Shown in pieces: positions 1-8,658 of a DNA stretch of 64,000 nt (positions are counted from its first letter, which is position 1; every line of letters starts with the position of its first letter). The position numbers were made by a program, and so were the translations under genes. The notes under the pieces were generated by a model. That model did no database searches, had not been told where the DNA came from, and was given only the letters and a program-made list of their open reading frames with translations. This DNA comes from Sphaeramia orbicularis (taxonomy: Eukaryota; Chordata; Actinopteri; Kurtiformes; Apogonidae): NCBI RefSeq assembly GCF_902148855.1, contig NC_043970.1:42037461-42101460 (forward strand). The letters run 5' to 3'.

Positions 1-142
1 CTCCTCAAGGGATTGCATTAGAACTGTAAGAGGAGACTGAGAAACAATTTTCTCACGTTCCTTATTATTTGATATCCTACCTGAAGATACTAATTTTCCC
101 ATTGTCTTTGAACACACCACAGTTGTTCCCAGTCTCTTCAAT

Positions 143-214
143 GGTTCCATGGTGTAATGGTTAGCACTCTGGACTCTGAATCCAGCGATCTGAGTTCAAA
201 TCTCGGTGGAACCT
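143..214 (+). tRNA. tRNA-Gln (anticodon CUG), block 1
   Basis: This 72-nt cloverleaf starts GGTTCCATGG and ends GGAACCT. The acceptor stem pairs fully, the anticodon loop CTCTGAA carries CTG, and the T arm keeps TTCAAAT with one G-T wobble in its stem. It decodes CAG. No run of four T lies within 100 nt downstream, which is unusual for a pol III gene. The CCA end is not encoded, as expected in eukaryotes. Confidence 0.88.
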
Positions 215-760
215 ACATGTAACTTCTTGCACTCGCTCATATTGAGGAGACAGTGTGTGGTTGTCCAAGTCCTTCAAGGGAGGTTTGATTGTTCACAGGT
301 GTCACAGGAATCAAGAATTATTAGGCTGTGTTCAAAGACCTGTAAACGGTAGGACACACCAGTTTTACACTTGCATCCATTTTCAGGTTTATAAGTCTGC
401 TTTCCAACTCCAGCAAATTGAACTGATCAGGTCTGTTGGATTAGAGATGAAACCTTTTCAAGAACAAAACAGTTGAACTATGAAAACTACTAAAGGAGAA
501 CGAGGACCGAGGCTAATGAGAACTTACACAGACACCACAGAAACTGTTACTGTCACACTATCATATATAATTCTCAATTATTCCAGTTCATCCTTTTTAA
601 AACCAATGTAATTCCACATTTGGGTAGTAATACTTTGTTCTGTATCATAGTTCAGTGTTGTGGAGGAGACTGATTTCATCACACAAATGCAAGATCTATG
701 TGACAGATGACATTTCACTGATGTGGACTTCATTTCTCATTTTCCAGACAGACGACATGC

Positions 761-814
761 AGGTTCCACTGAGGTTTGACCTCATATCACTAATAAAAAT
801 TACACCATGGAACC
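761..814 (-). pseudogene. decayed tRNA-Gln, block 1
   Basis: Both acceptor-stem ends (ggttcca and tggaacc) and most of the D and T arms of tRNA-Gln remain, but the anticodon stem-loop is gone, leaving 54 nt instead of 72. The same lesion recurs at 3171-3224, so the copy decayed before the block was duplicated. Confidence 0.8.
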
Positions 815-950
815 ACTGCACTTGAATGTATCACGGTGTGTTCAAAGACTTGTAAAGAGTGGAAGAAGCCAAACATTGGATTCAAAGAGCTGAAGTTGGT
901 CAGACCTTTCACACTTCATGTTGGATCTGAAGGGGTTTAATAGGAAAGTA

Positions 951-1014
951 TCATGATTTGAATTCGAAACCTTCTGATCTGGAGTCAGACATGCTACCGT
1001 TGCACCACGAGGTT
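951..1014 (-). pseudogene. decayed tRNA-Trp, block 1
   Basis: The D arm and anticodon arm of tRNA-Trp (CTGACTCCAGATCAG, anticodon CCA) are intact, but the 3' acceptor strand CGGGGTC is missing and the first base pair is changed. Its equivalent is at 3361-3424 in block 2. Confidence 0.75.
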
Positions 1015-1134
1015 TTATTAAGTCTAAGCTACATGTGCTAATTCTTTTCTTACCAAATATCAACCTGACGTAAAACCTCTGCTTAGATGTAGTGACATGA
1101 CACTCAATATAATGGAGGGAAAGAAATGACATGC

Positions 1135-1206
1135 AGGTTCCACTGAGATTTGAACTCAGATCACTGGATTCAGAGTCCAGAGTGCTAACCATTACACCAT
1201 GGAACC
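1135..1206 (-). tRNA. tRNA-Gln (anticodon CUG), block 1
   Basis: A 72-nt complete cloverleaf on the minus strand, with anticodon CTG and full acceptor pairing. The T stem CTGAG/CTCAG shows a compensated change relative to the CCGAG/CTCGG of other copies, which suggests structural selection or gene conversion. Downstream only a weak TTTCTTT stretch is seen, not T4. Confidence 0.88.
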
Positions 1207-1326
1207 ACTGCAGTTAAAGGCATCGTGCTATGTTCAAAGACTTTTGAGATCCCATGCATTGCGTTCAAAGAGTTGAACCTTTCATATTTGATGTTGGGTT
1301 TGAGGGGGTTTAATAGGAAAGTCTAA

Positions 1327-1398
1327 TGACCCCGACGTGATTTGAACACGCAACCTTCTGATCTGGAGTCAGACGCGCTACCGTTGCGCCACGAGGTC
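1327..1398 (-). tRNA. tRNA-Trp (anticodon CCA), block 1
   Basis: A 72-nt cloverleaf starting GACCTCGTGG with anticodon CCA in loop ACTCCAG, T loop TTCAAAT and 3' strand CGGGGTC plus discriminator A. All stems pair. This is the best-preserved tRNA-Trp in the array and lies about 120 nt from the adjacent tRNA-Gln on the same strand. Confidence 0.88.
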
Positions 1399-1496
1399 TT
1401 TTGCTGCATGAGCTAATTCCTCTTCTTAGTTACTTACTTACTTAATATTTATTAATAACTGTAAATACATTTACAGATAAAGCAGGTTCAGATGAT

Positions 1497-1524
1497 GAAT
1501 GAATGAATGAATGAATGAATGAAT
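1497..1524. repeat. (GAAT)n microsatellite
   Basis: About seven tandem GAAT units follow the tRNA-Trp of block 1. An equivalent array sits in the same place in block 2 (4275-4304). Confidence 0.9.
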
Positions 1525-2547
1525 GTAAATAGTTTGAATTATTAATTGACCATGTTTATAGGAAAAAATTGCAATAAAAAAAGTACAAAAAAAAAGATTG
1601 TTGTTATTGTGATGGTTATGATGAAAGTATTCTGTTATTTAGGGGTACATTAACTTGAAACTGGTAAAAAAGAACCACATTATGACAGAAAAAGGGATTT
1701 TCCCCAATGAAAAATGTTCTAGTGCATAAAAAAGGGAGGGGGGTTTTAATAAATATTCATAGATTAGTAAATTCTGGAATGGGAGGTCAGCCATCCAAGT
1801 CATGCCCTTGGTCTTGTGTCTCTTCTGGTTCCTCAGGTAGGTGGGAGAAGAAAGGGAGAGAAAAAATGATAATTAGAATTTTATCATTGTATTTGAAATA
1901 AAAGTATGAATATATCGGTAATATGAATATATCGGTAAATCAAGGTGGTTCAATAATTTCAATCATCATTTAAAATGACAAACGTGTGTAAAAAGCAGGT
2001 TTGTGTGTAAAAGCATCACTCCATATGAATAAATATTGGTTTATGTTAAGATATATTATATTCTCAGTCACATGATAAAGGTCATGTCACATGACCTTTC
2101 ATGCAGACACAAACAAACAACTTCACCAGTCGCTGGTTTGAATCCTGTTCATTGCATGTCAGAATACATTAAAACTATAAAACTTTGTAATTTGTCTTTA
2201 GGTATCTACATATACATTTGTTAGCCAGAGATGACCACAGAAGGAAAACAGAAAATGTATAATTCAGTTATATTTGCTGGTGGGGAAAGCAGACATAGAA
2301 ACCTTTGAAGACAGCAGTGTCAGAAGGCACAGAACACATGTGGTTAAAGAGGAGAAACAAAGTGGAAGCCACCCCCCCCGAAAGACTTGGACAGTGACCC
2401 ACCACCTCCTCAAGGGATTGCATTAGAACTGTAAGAGGAGACTGAGAAACGCTTTTCTCACGTTCCTTATTATTTGATATCCTACCTGAAGATACTAATT
2501 TTCCCATTGCCTTTGAATACACCACAGTTGTTCCCAGTCTCTTCAGT

Positions 2548-2619
2548 GGTTCCATGGTGTAATGGTTAGCACTCTGGACTCTGAATCCAGCGATCCGAGT
2601 TCAAATCTCGGTGGAACCT
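2548..2619 (+). tRNA. tRNA-Gln (anticodon CUG), block 2
   Basis: A 72-nt complete cloverleaf with anticodon CTG and T stem CCGAG/CTCGG fully paired. It is the counterpart of the gene at 143. No nearby T4 terminator. Confidence 0.9.
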
Positions 2620-3170
2620 ACATGTAACTTCTTGCACTCACTTATGTTGAGGAGACAGTGTGTGGTTGTCCAAGTCCTTGAAGGGAGGTTTGATTGTTCA
2701 CAGGTGTCACAGGAATCAAGAATTATTAGGCTTCGTTCAAAGACCTGTAAACGGTAGGACACACCAGTTTTACACTTGCTTCCCTTTTCAGATTTATAAG
2801 TCTGCTTTCCAACTTCAGTAAATCGAACTGATCAGGTCTGTTGGATTAGAGATGAAACCTTTTCAAGAACAAAACAGTTGAACTATGAAAACTACTAAAG
2901 GAGAACGAGGACCGAGGCTAATGAGAACTTACACAGACACCACAGAAACTGTTACTGTCACACTATCATATATAATTCTCAATTTTTCCAGTTCATCCTT
3001 TAAAAAAACAATGTAATTCCACATTTGGGTAGTAATACTTTATACTGTATCACAGTTCAGTGTTGTGGAGGAGACTGATTTCATCACACAAATGCAAGAT
3101 CTATGTGACAGATGAGATTTCACTGATGTGGACTTCATTTCTCATTTTCCAGAAAAACTACAGTACATGC

Positions 3171-3224
3171 AGGTTCCACTGAGGTTTGACCTCAAATCAC
3201 TACTAAACATTACACCATGGAACC
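3171..3224 (-). pseudogene. decayed tRNA-Gln, block 2
   Basis: A 54-nt relic with the same missing anticodon arm as 761-814, at the matching place in block 2. Confidence 0.8.
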
Positions 3225-3360
3225 ACTGTACCTGAATGTATCACGGTGTGTTCAAAGACTTGTAAAGAGTGGAAGAAGCCAAACATTGGATTCAAAGAGC
3301 TGAAGGTGGTCAGACCTTTCACACTTTATGTTGGGTCTGAAGCGGTTCAGTAGGAAAGTA

Positions 3361-3424
3361 TCATGATTTGAATACGAAACCTTCTGATCTGGAGTCAGAC
3401 ATGCTACCGTTGCACCACGAGGTT
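3361..3424 (-). pseudogene. decayed tRNA-Trp, block 2
   Basis: The anticodon arm with CCA is kept, but the 3' acceptor strand is lost, as at 951-1014. Confidence 0.75.
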
Positions 3425-3540
3425 TTATTAAGTCTAAGCTACATGTGCTAATTCCTCTTCTTACCAAATATCAACCTGACGTAAAACCTCTGTATAGATG
3501 TAGTGACATGACACTCAATGGAGAGAAAGGAGTGACATGC

Positions 3541-3612
3541 AGGTTCCACCGAGATTTGAACTCGGATCGCTGGATTCAGAGTCCAGAGTGCTAACCATTA
3601 CACCATGGAACC
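3541..3612 (-). tRNA. tRNA-Gln (anticodon CUG), block 2
   Basis: A 72-nt complete cloverleaf, all stems paired, anticodon CTG. First of two Gln-Trp pairs in this block. Confidence 0.9.
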
Positions 3613-3731
3613 ACTGGACTTGAAACCATCCTGCTATGTTCAAAGACTTTTGAGATACCATGCATTGCGTTCAAAGGGTTGAACCTTTCATACTTCATGT
3701 TGGGTCTGAGGGGTTTAATAGGAAAGTCTAA

Positions 3732-3803
3732 TGACCCCGACATGATTTGAACATGCAACCTTCTGATCTGGAGTCAGACGCGCTACCTTTGCACCACAAG
3801 GTC
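3732..3803 (-). tRNA. tRNA-Trp (anticodon CCA), block 2, variant
   Basis: 72 nt with anticodon CCA. It differs from the 1327 copy at several sites (acceptor GACCTTG, D loop AAAGG) but still pairs through G-T wobbles, and the A box still fits the consensus. It may be functional or in early decay. Confidence 0.75.
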
Positions 3804-3915
3804 TTAACCTACATGTGCTACTTCCTCTTCTTACCAAATATCAACCTAATGTAAAACCTCTATTTAGATGTAGTGATATGACACTCAATATAATGGAGGG
3901 AAAGAAGTGACACGC

Positions 3916-3987
3916 AGGTTCCACCGAGATTTGAACTCGGATCGCTAGATTCAGAGTCCAGAGTGCTAACTATTACACCATGGAACC
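3916..3987 (-). tRNA. tRNA-Gln (anticodon CUG), block 2, second copy
   Basis: 72 nt with anticodon CTG. One anticodon-stem pair is a G-T wobble (CTGGA/TCTAG) and the D-loop side has one change. It is 375 bp from its sister at 3541. Confidence 0.82.
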
Positions 3988-4106
3988 ACTGTCTCTGAAG
4001 GTATCGTGATGCATTCAAAGACTTTTGAGATCCCATGCATTGCGTTCAAAGAGTTGAACTTTACGTACTTCATGTTGGGTCTGAGGGGTTTAATAGGAAA
4101 GTCTAA

Positions 4107-4178
4107 TGACCCCGACGTGATTTGAACATGCAACCTTCTGATCTGGAGTCAGACATGCTACCGTTGTGCCACAAGGTC
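4107..4178 (-). tRNA. tRNA-Trp (anticodon CCA), block 2, second copy
   Basis: 72 nt with anticodon CCA and acceptor GACCTTG/CGGGGTC (one added G-T wobble). It is 375 bp from the tRNA-Trp at 3732. Confidence 0.8.
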
Positions 4179-4274
4179 TTATGCTGCATGAGCTAATTCC
4201 TCTTCTTACTTACTAACTACTTAATATTTATTAATAACTGTAAATAGTTTTAAGGATAAAGCAGGTTCAGATGA

Positions 4275-4304
4275 TGAATGAATGAATGAATGAATGAATG
4301 AATG
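4275..4304. repeat. (GAAT)n microsatellite
   Basis: GAAT array, counterpart of 1497-1524. Confidence 0.9.
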
Positions 4305-4800
4305 TAAATAGTTTGAATTATTGTTTGACCATGTTTATTGGAAAAAATTGCAATAAAAAAAGTACAAAAAAAGATTGTTGTGATTGTGATGGTTATGATG
4401 AAAGTATTCTGTTATTTAGGGGTACATTAACTTGAAACTGGTAAAAAGAACCACATTATGACAGAAAAGTGCATAAAAAAGGGAGGGGGGGGGTTTAATA
4501 AATATTCATAGATTAGTAAATTCTGGAATGGGAGGTCAGCCATCCAAGTCATGCCCTTGGTCTTGTGTCTCTTCTGGTTCCTCAGGTAGGTGGGAGAAGA
4601 AAGAGAGAGGAAAAATGATAATTAGAATTTTATTATTGTGTTGTATTTGAAATAAAAGTATAATTATATGAATATATCGGTAAATCAAGGTGGTTCAATA
4701 ATTTCAATAGTCATTTAAAATGACAAACGTGTGTAAAAAGCAGGTTTGTATGTGAAAGTATCACTCCATATGAATAAATATTGGTTTATGTTAAGCCACA

Positions 4801-4890
4801 GGTGTGAAACATGAGGCCCAGGGGCCAAATTCGGCCCGCCAAAGGGTCCAATCTGGCCCACGGGATGAATTTGCGAAATGCAAATATTAA
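4801..4890. repeat. dispersed repeat with 'ggcccgccaaagggtcc' core
   Basis: A fragment of a repeat whose text (tgtcaaactcattttagttc, gccacattcagccc, tggcccacggg) recurs at about 13724, 16380, 19336, 34405 and 36150 in either orientation. Here it interrupts the tRNA blocks between block 2 and the partial third block. Confidence 0.65.
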
Positions 4891-5009
4891 AGTGAAGATG
4901 TTAACAACCAATTCTTTTCTTACGTTCCTCATTATTTGATATCTTACCCGAAGAAACGAATTTTCCCATTGTCTTTGAACACACCACAGTTGTTCCCAGT
5001 CTCTTCAGT

Positions 5010-5081
5010 GGTTCCATGGTGTAATGGTTAGCACTCTGGACTCTGAATCCAGCGATCCGAGTTCAAATCTCGGTGGAACCT
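5010..5081 (+). tRNA. tRNA-Gln (anticodon CUG), partial block 3
   Basis: A 72-nt complete cloverleaf with anticodon CTG, preceded by the same lead-in as the genes at 143 and 2548. The rest of the block is not present downstream. Confidence 0.9.
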
Positions 5082-5250
5082 GCGTTTAACTTCTTGTAGT
5101 AGTGTCTCAGACCTCCTCCTCTGCTCAGGGAGGGGTCTTCCACTGTACACTTTGCCTCCAAAGGTTTGTAAGTCCCACACACACTGATAGTTCTTTGCTT
5201 TTCTGATTTCATTCTTCGGTCCCTGAATGCATCACATAGTATCGTCAGGA

Positions 5251-5433
5251 TTTTTTTTGGTTTTTTTTTTCCTCATACTTTATTTACATAATACCATATA
5301 CATATAGAACAGAACATGGCATGGAGAAAACATAACATTCGAGGTAAGGCTGGAAGAAATTAAATATAAATACATATATAGGTAAGTAAATTAATAAATA
5401 AAAGTAAAGGAATAAACAAGAAGAGGAAAACAA

Positions 5434-5489
<56 letters not shown>

Positions 5490-5840
5490 TATAATTTTAA
5501 AAAATTACAACTTCAATTCATCACATAAGTCTTTAGTCTTCACAGCTTTAGGGTTAGTGCAAAATTTAAGTGTGTCTAGGAAGGATTTTAAGTACGAATT
5601 AAAGACTACAAAGCTGGGTTTCTGATTGGCCAATTTGCTGGCATGTATATGAAATTTGGCTAATAAGGAAATGAGATTAAGAATAAACAATTTCTGAGCA
5701 GGCAGATCAGTAATAAAGAAACCAAATAAAATATCTTCAATTTTGAAGTTAAAAGAAATATCCACCTTTCTATTTAAAAACATATTGATATCACCAGTAA
5801 GTTGTTTGTTATTGTCTGCATGTAAGATTATGTGACACAA
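5251..5840 (-). mobile_element. 5'-truncated L1-like LINE, 3' end
   Basis: Read on the minus strand, 5505-5840 keeps the C-terminal end of an L1-type ORF2, recognised by the pattern AKFHIHASKL followed by KPSFVVF and a lysine-rich end. The same motif is in the LINE at 12588-13642. An (ATT)n tract at 5435-5486 and a poly(A) end (T run on plus, about 5251-5270) follow. Only the last few hundred bases remain; it cannot be active. Confidence 0.75.
5435..5486. repeat. (AAT)n microsatellite
   Basis: About 17 uninterrupted AAT units inside the 3' part of the LINE fragment. Confidence 0.95.
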
Positions 5841-5842
5841 CC

Positions 5843-6330
5843 TTTATCATGTGACTGAGAATATAATATAGACTTAACATAAACCAAAATATATTCATAT
5901 GGACTGATGCTTTTACACACAAAGCTGCTTTTTACACACGTTCGTCATTGTAAAGAAGGGTCAATTTAAATTATTTAAACACCTTCATTTACTGATATAT
6001 TTGTATAATTATACTTTTATTTCAAATACAACACAATGATAAATTCTATTAATCATTTTTTCTCTCCCACCTACCTGAGGAACCAGAAGAGACACAAGGC
6101 CAAGGGTATGACTTGGATGGCTGACCTCCCATTCCAGAATTTACTAATCTATTAATATTTATTCAAGCCTCCCTATGTTTTTTATTCACTAGAAGTATTG
6201 GGGAATTCTCTTTTTCTATGTCATTATGTGGTTCTTTTTTACCAGTTTCAAGTTAATGTACATGTAAATAACACAATACATTCATCATAACCATCACAAT
6301 CACCACAATAATCACTTTTTGTTGTACTGT
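5843..6330. repeat. inverted copy of tRNA-block tail
   Basis: The reverse complement matches about 1600-2090 (and 4380-4800) of the tRNA blocks, including the text around 'ggtaggtgggagaagaaag' and 'catgtcacatgacc'. It carries no tRNA. The stretch 6330-7260 that follows shows AT-rich sequence, two short interstitial CCCTAA units at 6551 and no gene I can support. Confidence 0.8.
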
Positions 6331-7265
6331 TTAATGTACAATGTCATGAAGAACAATGACAAACATTGCTTTCTCATAGAAAATGAATTAAATTAGCACA
6401 CTTTAATTTAAAAAGGCATTTTTTTCCCCAATAAACATGGTCAAACAATAGTTAAAACTATTGACAGTTTTTAACGAATATTGTTGCACTGTTTGATGTG
6501 ACAATGCACAACAAACATTACTTTCACACAGAAAATTCATTAAATAAGATAACCCTAACCCTAACACATACAAAAATCCACATGAAACACTGACACCAAA
6601 ACAGAACCAAAAGGAGTCCCAAAAGATGCCACAGGCAATGGTTTTATAAATTATAAGGCAAGGTTTATTCACAAGTACAGCTGTTATTACAAGATTTTTC
6701 CAAATTTTCAAAATTTTTTACTGCAGACATAAGTTTTCAAAGGTCTAAAAATGTACCCATTCGGAAGTTATTTGACCTCAATCCAGATAAAACCTTCTTT
6801 TCTTTCATTTTTTTTTTTTTTTTTAGAATTAATGCAACTTACACTTGTACTAGTTTTATATGTCTGTCAGCAATCCTGTTCCTCTATTTGGCAAATGGGT
6901 AGCAACAATAAAACCAATATAAGTGGGTGGAGCATCAAAGTGTTCCGCATGTAACGTGGACACCAGGTTTCTATAATGAACTCCCCGGTGTCTGGGACGA
7001 CATCCAAACACAACTGTCTCTGGGAAAGCTCTCATTTGCATCACAAATCCTCAGGACTTGAAAATGAGAAAACAGTTTTATGCTACTTCCAAGTTAAAGA
7101 CATTAAGAATGGAACGTATTGCACTTGAAGTTAAAGAGAAGAATAAACACGGAGAAAGAGTAGAACATGACATCCAACCATAACCATACCCTGGTAAATA
7201 AAATACTCATTTGCAGCACAAATCCTCTGGATTTGGAAAAGGAGAAAGTAGTTTTATTACTTTAA

Positions 7266-7856
7266 AGGGCTGATATTTGTCTTATTTCAATGAAATTCTT
7301 CATTTTCCCACATTTCCCTGTGGTCTCCATAAACTGTAAATGCTGTGCTTGGGTCTGAATTCTTCATTAATTCAACTCCACAGGTCCATCTTCAACCCTA
7401 TTTATGAGTAATGACAACAGAAAGGTGGTTTGGAGCGCTGGCCCTTTAAATGCAAATAAGCCACTTCAGACCCCACCCCCTCCAGGTTGTTGGCTGTGCT
7501 GTTCAACCAACAAACTGAACATTTTAGGTAATGGGCTCCAAGTTTGGACATATTTTCAGTACGGACTACAACCGCTGCTGCTGACAAACAATTATGTCGA
7601 ACTTGAGAAATGTTCGTCTGAAGTCTGGACCTTATATGTGCAAATGTGGAGACAGAACTAGTTATAAAACGTAACAAATTAAGAAGGAATTAAAACAGGT
7701 TGAAGAAATCCACTGGATTTTTGTCCAAATGAATATAAAGATAGTTTTGCAGCAGCTGGAGGGTTCAAATCCAAACTGTATGAACTATTAGGGTCCAAAT
7801 ACACAAATAAATGAGCCACAGACTAAGAAAAGTGGGTTTAGACAAATATGAGCCCT
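7266..7856. mobile_element. TTAA-flanked non-autonomous DNA transposon (piggyBac-like), copy 1
   Basis: The ends AGGGCTGATATTTGTC and GACAAATATGAGCCCT are inverted repeats, and TTAA flanks each side (7262-7265 and 7857-7860), the target site of piggyBac-type elements. The element is 591 bp with no transposase frame. A second, inverted copy lies at 35375-35914 in a picalm intron. Confidence 0.8.
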
Positions 7857-8139
7857 TTAAGTAAAAAGACAAGAAGATTGAACATATATTTCAATTCAAA
7901 AATTTGAAGACAAGAAGAATGGAACATGGAAAGTGAGCATGGTGTTAACTCTAAACACTGAAAAGGAAAACCCTTCTTCAAAGAATCTTTCCTTTCACTC
8001 CTCAGTGGTTAACCAAAGGTAACCAGCCTTTAGGTTGAACAAACCAACCCTAGTTCAGTAACGGGGACAAACATCACAGGGTCCTTCACACAGTTTGTAT
8101 GGAACAGGGCTTGTAGTTTTCACTTGATCCATGTCGTCC

Positions 8140-8658
8140 TCACTGAATCTGTAAAAGTCGTTTCTTTGCTTCCTCCTCCTTCTTCTCTGCATACTGTTTC
8201 CTTCTCTTTTCATTGATGAGTTGCTTCTTCTGTGCAGACATCATTTCACGCTGTTCTCGTTTTTGTCTTGCCCATTTTTGCCGTTGGTCTAAATTTCTTC
8301 CTGTCTCCTTTCTTGTTTCAACGTTGGTCTTTCTGGGCCTGTATCGTTTTTCCTTCTTATCTGACTCTAGTCTTAACCGCTCCCTGCGCTTTTGCATCCT
8401 AACTGCGGCAAGCTCATTTGATTTCTTTCTCCTCTCATCACTCATTGAAAGCCGGTAATACTTTGCTCTCAAGGCCTCCTGTTCTTGGAAAAGCTTATAC
8501 CGGTCTGGATTTCTTCTCTTCATCTTCTCCCTCCACTTGGTTGTCTTAGACCTAGGCTTTTGTTCCTCCAACATTAGGTCTCTGTCAGCTCCCGGTGTGC
8601 TACTTTGCTCCGAATAACGCAGATGAATTCTTAAGGGTGTTGCAGCCATTTTGTTGAT
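8140..8658 (-). CDS. unrecognised gene, last coding exon
   Basis: 519 bp after acceptor TTTTTTCAG, 172 residues and TGA. It is dense in K, R, E and Q with few hydrophobics and reads as a basic coiled coil with loose repeats around KWREKMK, KYYRLSMSDERRKK and KWARQKREQRE. Codon use and length make it the clearest long open frame in the window's first 20 kb. Confidence 0.82.
   Translation of the reverse strand: MNKMAATPLRIHLRYSEQSSTPGADRDLMLEEQKPRSKTTKWREKMKRRNPDRYKLFQEQEALRAKYYRLSMSDERRKKSNELAAVRMQKRRERLRLESDKKEKRYRPRKTNVETRKETGRNLDQRQKWARQKREQREMMSAQKKQLINEKRRKQYAEKKEEEAKKRLLQIQ

Larger units (their letters stand above)
1..2405. repeat. tRNA-bearing tandem block 1
   Basis: The whole stretch matches 2406-4800 in order and orientation: lead-in, Gln(+), decayed Gln(-), decayed Trp(-), Gln(-), Trp(-), GAAT repeat, AT-rich tail. 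The offset is 2405 at the front (143 to 2548). Outside the tRNAs there is no protein gene; open frames here are incidental. The window starts inside or at the edge of this block, so more copies may lie upstream. Confidence 0.88.
2406..4800. repeat. tRNA-bearing tandem block 2
   Basis: Second copy of block 1. It carries one extra Gln-Trp pair: Gln at 3541 and 3916 and Trp at 3732 and 4107 are each 375 bp apart. The offset to block 1 therefore rises from 2405 to 2780 after the inserted pair. It ends abruptly at about 4797, where a dispersed repeat begins. Confidence 0.88.

Noticed and set aside
6551-6566. CCCTAA telomere-like repeats
   Set aside because: Only two to three units, far too short for an interstitial telomere array.
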